Positions 59,926-64,000 of a stretch of 64,000 nt of DNA are shown piece after piece. Source of the DNA: Gentiana macrophylla (Eukaryota; Streptophyta; Magnoliopsida; Gentianales; Gentianaceae). The position numbers and the translations under genes were made by a program. The notes under the pieces were generated by a model. It was given only the letters and a program-made list of their open reading frames with translations, searched no databases and was not told where the DNA came from. Location: contig JAOBSW010000175.1 of NCBI GenBank assembly GCA_026214975.1, positions 1 through 64,000 on the forward strand, written 5' to 3'. The first letter of the stretch is position 1; each line of letters begins with the position of its first letter.

Positions 59926-61748
59926 TCACGATGATGCTCTTCGTAAATGGTATAACCGCCTCTATCTTTGGCCTAATTGGTCTTCATCTCGACTTGTGAT
60001 CATGGTGGTCTTCAGCACTTCTAGCTTCAAGCATACAGATTCGATGATCGCCCATAGCTTTTGTCGATTACAATGTCCATAAATGAGTTTGGTTGTAATG
60101 AAGCAAACTCAACTACGGGGTATTTCGCGGACATTTCGGATGACGAATCCTCTGCGGGCCTCAAGGCAACATCGAAATATTGGATTGAAGAGATGCTTTC
60201 GGGCTCAAATTCAGGTCTTTACCGTCCAACTCGTTCATCTCATTTTGATTGGTATGTGTAGGTGCATTGCCATTAGTAGCATCCACAGGATCAGCAAAAA
60301 ATCGAAATCTGACATCTGCCTTCTGCTGTTGAAATAGCCCAATTTACATTTAGCATTGAGTTCGGTATCTGTGTCAATTTCTGATTCTATGGTTGTAAGT
60401 GCGTCCATGTACTGCTCAACCTCACAAGCAAAGTCATCAAATTTACATTTGCCTACACTCTCACTGCTGCCTCCATCCACCGGATAAACTTTTTCATTGT
60501 TGCCATCTTGAGGAGTAGAAGGAACTTTATAAGCTTCGAAACAAGGGTCTCTGACATTGTATGTTTGCAAACCAGAATCTGATGTCAACCCGTCTGATAG
60601 TCCTGTCCTACTTGCAATCTCGTTTAGTTTCTCAGTGGGCAAGTCGACTTGATATATCTCCTTCTTGACTGGAGATGGACTTGTGAATCTCTCCTTTAAC
60701 TCTCTCTCAGGAGTCATTGTCTTGATCTTATCTATTTCAGATACAGGTTCGTGTCTACCATTGGGCAGTAATAGGAAAGGTGAAGAATCTACAGGAATAT
60801 CATGGACTTCATTTTGATATGCCGAAGCAGACTTCAGAAACCTCTCCATGTAACTTTTACCAGATTTTGTGTCGAATGGAAATCCATTCAGCCTTTTTCT
60901 CAATTTCACTCGGCGTGCAAGATCGGTGATTCCATTTTCGATACGCTCCTCTAGAAACAGTTGATGAAGCCTGTGATGGTTCAAATGTACCAAATAAGAA
61001 TTGCTACTCCAAGTCATCAGTTGAAGCACAAAAGAGCACATCGACACAAAGAAACTTATAAAAAAAATAGGGTTCTTACTTGGCATGTGACATTGATAAG
61101 ACTTCTGGAGTTTCTCCATTCCTCCACTTTGATCCTTTCTTCTATTAGTGTAAGAAGAAATTAAACAAACTTACTAAAACAAGACGGTTGACAAGAATAA
61201 AAAGTGAAAGAGATTACAAATGTGATGGCGAGAAACATGCAGGAACAAAAGTAAAAACCCCAATAAGTGCATAAAGAACAATAGAATATAATACTTGAGC
61301 CTCGATATGTAACTTGTGTTGTTTTGTAAAGATGTCCAACAACAAAACTAAAAAAAGAAGCATTCTAAAAGTCAACGAGTATGGTTGAGGACAAGAAAAC
61401 CACAAATTCGGCCCTATTTGGATTGAAAGATTTTAAGGGGAAAGAAATGATATGATTTAGAAAGATTCAATTTTGGTGCTTGGTATGTCTTAGATAGAAA
61501 GAAAGGAAAGGAAAGCAAGGGAGAAAGAACTTTACAAATCGGGTGGTCTCGTTTCCTTCCAAAACATGTGGGAAATGAAAGAAAACAATTCATTTTTAGT
61601 AAAATTTAATTGACAACCTCCTGTTTAGTTCTGTCCAAACACTCAAAATAAACTTCACAATCCCTCCTCATTTCCTTTCCTTTCTGTCACTCTATTTCAT
61701 TTTCCTTTTTATCTAATTCCTTTCTGCATTATTTAATTCTGATTTGCA

Positions 61749-61958
61749 TGTTGTTGGAGTTTGTTAGGATGGGGGAGCTAGGTGTTATAAGGAGAGGAAA
61801 TCGAATGTAATGAGTCATCGTTTGAGTTGTAATATGTTCCTCATCCTCAATAAAATTATGTCTCATTTATCCCCAATTTATTTTTATCTCTTCACCATTT
61901 CTGCAAATTCTGGGGATTTTATCCTTCATTTATTGCATTTATATCCAATTTCCTGACA
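61749..61958 (+). repeat. LTR of retrotransposon A (right part or whole)
   Basis: It ends TTTCCTGACA directly before a tRNA-Met primer site. CAATAAAATT near 61,849 fits a polyadenylation signal. A possible start is TGTTGTTGGAG or TGTTGGAGTT at 61,749-61,752. The text between 61,725 and 61,749 follows the duplication end. Confidence 0.6.
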
Positions 61959-61960
61959 TT

Positions 61961-61973
61961 TGGTATCAGAGCC
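61961..61973 (+). promoter_or_regulatory. Primer binding site (tRNA-iMet) of element A
   Basis: TGGTATCAGAGCC matches the standard plant LTR retrotransposon primer site and stands two bases after the LTR end. A gag start follows at 61,998 (ATG GCC GAC AAC ACC), reading MADNTRAKAVEIQLKQHNRA until element B interrupts it at 62,101. Confidence 0.8.
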
Positions 61974-62100
61974 ACCGTTCTTCCAGGCTGTGGAGTTATG
62001 GCCGACAACACCAGAGCAAAAGCAGTAGAAATCCAGTTGAAGCAACATAATCGCGCCATTGAAGAACTGAGATTTGGACAACTGGAGATTAAGAGCGGGT

Positions 62101-62408
62101 GTTACAGTATACAAGCTGAAGGGAATGCTGAGTGTAGTCACCCGGCTGACAGTATAAGAACATCAGCCTGCTGAACTATTAACAGGATGAGGACAGCAGC
62201 ATGCTGATCAATTCAGTATGATGTAATCTAGAAAACGGTTATTCAGTTATAGTATGTAGTAACCGTTTGTAACTAACTTCTAACTGATTCATGAGGTGTA
62301 TGAAGTTATAAATACCACATGATCAGCTGCATTGTAATTAACTTGTAACTTTTACTGATCAATAATAAATCCGCATTTTATTTTGTGTTTGTAATTCTAC
62401 AAACTTCA
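62101..62408 (+). repeat. 5' LTR of copia retrotransposon B (308 bp)
   Basis: It starts TGTTACAGTATACAAGCTGA and ends CTACAAACTTCA. TATAAATACC at about 62,308 is a TATA box. A primer site TGGTATCGGAGCAG follows at 62,412-62,425. It lies inside the gag start of element A, so B inserted into A. Confidence 0.85.
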
Positions 62409-62636
62409 TCATGGTATCGGAGCAGAAATTTGAGAATTTCTAAATGCTTTCCTGCGTTTTCTCTCCAATCTTTGAAGAATCTTGAGAGTGTTCTTCATTG
62501 TTTCTGAGATTTCAGTTTCTTGAGATTAAACTGTCATAATTTTCGTGAGTTTTTTTGATCAATTTTTGATCGTTTTTTTCCCTATATTGTCACTTTCATT
62601 ATTGATTTGTGATCAATTCTGGAGTTCTTGATAGCC

Positions 62637-63587
62637 ATGGTAGCTAAGAAACATGAAATAAGTCCCTCCAATCCATTCTATGTTCATCCTAATGAGAATC
62701 CTTCTCTGGTTCTTGTTCAGCCATTGATGAATGGCAATAACTATAATCCATGGAAAATGTCCATGGAGATGGTGCGGATCACCAAGAACAAAACTAACTT
62801 CGTAGACGGCACAATTAAAAGGCCAGAAGCAGATTCAGCAGACTTCCATGCATGGAGACAGTGTGATACAATGGTTAGATCATGGATCTTAAATTGTGTT
62901 GAAAACACCATTGCACAAAGTTTGATGTATTTCAAGAATGCACATGCAGTTTGGATGAATCTTGCAGCAAGATTTTCAAATGTTGATGCCTTAAGACTTT
63001 CAGATCTTCATGAAGAAATGCATTTGCTAAAGCAAGACACAGATTCTGTCAATCAATATTTCATAAAGTTAATGATTCTTTGGGAAGAAATCAAGACCAT
63101 CAGGCATGTAACAGTCTGTTCTTGTGATCATCAATGTCACTGCAATGCAATTAACAATCTGATGGATAATATAGAGGCTGGACATGTTAAGAAATTCCTT
63201 AAAGGTTTGAGGGATGAATTTGAGCCAATGGTTTCACAGGCAATGTTGATGGTGCCCTTTCTAGAAATTCATGATGCCTTTGCAATGGCAATCAAGTTTG
63301 AAAGACATAAGTTGTATATGGCTAACAAGGCCAAGAATCAAGATTCCGTGGTTCTCTTGTCACAAAAGAATGGACAACGACAAAATCAGATTGTCAGCAA
63401 ACCTAACTCTGCTGCAAATCCCAGACCTAAGAATCCCAAGAAAATGCAATGTAGTTTTTGTGGATTCAATGATCATACTGAGGAGACTTGCTACAAAAAT
63501 CATGGCTTTTCCTCCTGGTTTCAAGTCAAAAAGAGCCAATATGGTAGAAGAGGAACAATCAACAGAAGAAGATCAGGCACCAAGTAG
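62637..63587 (+). pseudogene. Copia gag of element B, frameshifted after the zinc knuckle
   Basis: The ATG at 62,637 (AGCCATGG) opens a 316-codon frame. NPFYVHPNENPSLVLVQPLM, then GNNYNPWKMSMEM and FVDGTIKRP, is the classic start of Ty1/copia gag (UBN2-type), and a central region with MHLLKQDTDSVNQYFIKL follows. A zinc knuckle CSFCGFNDHTEETCYKNHGF lies at about residues 271-290. The usual next block (HGFPPGFK) is found only in the next frame: CATGGCTTTTCCTCCTGG at 63,501-63,518 has one T too many. After the shift, the other frame runs LTTQQLDKLMALLNDPPKHA to a TGA at 63,675. Pol is not in the window because element C interrupts at 63,705. Gag packages the element RNA in the cytoplasm. Confidence 0.88.
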
Positions 63588-63704
63588 GTCTGCTGGACCG
63601 GGGTTTCCCAATCTTACTACACAGCAACTTGACAAGTTGATGGCTCTGCTAAATGATCCTCCTAAACATGCATGATTTGCAGTTAGTCAACCTGTTGATA
63701 TTGT

Positions 63705-64000
63705 TGTTAGGTGTAGTGCCCGAAAGACAATTATCTAATTGTTTTATGACAGAATTAATAATTCATCTTATTATATGCATGTATGCTTATAATTAAGACA
63801 CTACTGAAAACCCTAAGTACCTCGTTTATGTAATCACATAACTCAGTGTATGGCTATACACAAGAGGATTGAGTTAGTGAGATGTACTTAAAATTAACTT
63901 AGTCCGTAGTATTTATTAATCCGAGTACGGGTCTCATGATTAGTTTGCTAATAATGCTTGAGAACACTTTTAGGTGTGTGTGATCTTATCCGGATTTGTC
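63705..64000 (+). repeat. LTR start of element C, TGTTAGGTG family (copy 2)
   Basis: TGTTAGGTGTAGTGCCCGAA opens an LTR that runs off the window. It matches 23,249-23,560 over most of its length with small indels (CTGAAAACCCTAAGTA, ACTCAGTGTATGGC, GAGGATTGAGTTAGTG, TCTTATCCGGA). It sits inside element B, making a third nesting level. Confidence 0.8.

Larger units (their letters stand above)
55990..61141 (-). pseudogene. SCAR: SCAR pseudogene in the duplicated unit
   Basis: Counterparts of SCAR exons 5-10 are present on the minus strand: exon 10 at 55,990 with its stop, exon 9 near 56,134-56,238, exon 8 near 56,335-56,418, exon 7 near 56,498-56,838, parts of exon 6 at 56,938-58,068, 59,580-60,290 and 60,300-60,970, and exon 5 near 61,080-61,141. 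Exons 1-4, which encode most of the SCAR homology domain, and the promoter are missing. Exon 6 is split by a solo LTR and has lost about 720 bp. Many small indels in 56,858-58,068 and 59,585-60,290 break the frame, but some may be sequence errors. The large changes alone rule out a full SCAR product. It could still give antisense or small RNA against the intact copy. Confidence 0.93.
53596..61724. repeat. Tandem duplication, unit 2 (copy of 45,336-51,689, much modified)
   Basis: Unit 2 follows unit 1 directly and ends at ATCTAATTCCTT (61,724), which equals 51,689 in intron 4 of SCAR. Changes relative to unit 1: a PIF-like insertion (55,021-55,779), a solo LTR (58,069-59,579), an insertion of about 140 bp near 59,785, a deletion of about 720 bp (counterpart of 49,530-50,240), and two patches of CHG-type differences. 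It keeps a 170-bp segment (54,485-54,655) that unit 1 lost. Confidence 0.9.

Overview
The window looks like nuclear DNA of a flowering plant, most likely a eudicot. The evidence is split genes with GT-AG introns, plant-type retrotransposons with tRNA-Met primer sites, a tRNA-derived SINE, a long AT-rich satellite, and plant gene families (DCD-Kelch, SCAR/WAVE, FAR1-related, chloroplast ATP synthase b'). No prokaryotic operon, CRISPR array, rRNA gene or virus was seen.

Layout. 1-10,498 is a satellite array of about 60 monomers of about 172 bp. Each monomer is built from five 30-40 bp subunits that start with TAACGAGT. 10,762-15,523 is a decayed Ty1/copia element with a perfect 5-bp target duplication. 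15,524-23,220 is AT-rich and holds a processed ATPG pseudogene, two foldback elements, a SINE with a 16-bp target duplication and a few minus-strand exon-like pieces I cannot identify. 23,249-27,820 is retroelement-derived: an LTR start followed by four different tandem-repeat families. 28,160-33,281 is a DCD-Kelch gene of 10 coding exons on the plus strand. 34,800-39,690 is a dead L1-type LINE interrupted by an LTR-like block. 42,148-46,611 is a MULE-like element with long inverted ends and a FAR1-related remnant. 46,805-53,533 is a complete 10-exon SCAR gene on the minus strand, with an open frame of about 1,453 residues. 53,596-61,724 is a direct tandem copy of 45,336-51,689. It carries a SCAR pseudogene broken by a PIF/Harbinger-like insertion, a 1,511-bp solo LTR, a deletion and loss of exons 1-4. 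61,749-64,000 is a three-deep nest of LTR retrotransposons.

The two real genes are unrelated in function. DCD-Kelch proteins are linked to stress and cell-death responses. SCAR activates ARP2/3 for actin branching. In Arabidopsis, as I recall, At5g01660 (DCD-Kelch) and At5g01730 (SCAR4) lie close together, so this may be an old gene neighbourhood pushed apart by transposons.

The most unusual signal is a set of recurrent differences at CAG, CTG, CCG and GCNG sites. It appears in patches of the satellite and, in the same form, in the SCAR pseudogene on both sides of the solo LTR. Unrelated sequences share odd changes such as TCAGA or TCTGA to TCGA, and GCTG or GCGG to CTTTG. I read this as a context-specific consensus error, perhaps caused by CHG methylation, and it should be settled before frameshifts here are believed. 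The second main point is that the tandem duplication junction lies 62 bp upstream of the intact SCAR start codon, so that gene now has a new promoter region.
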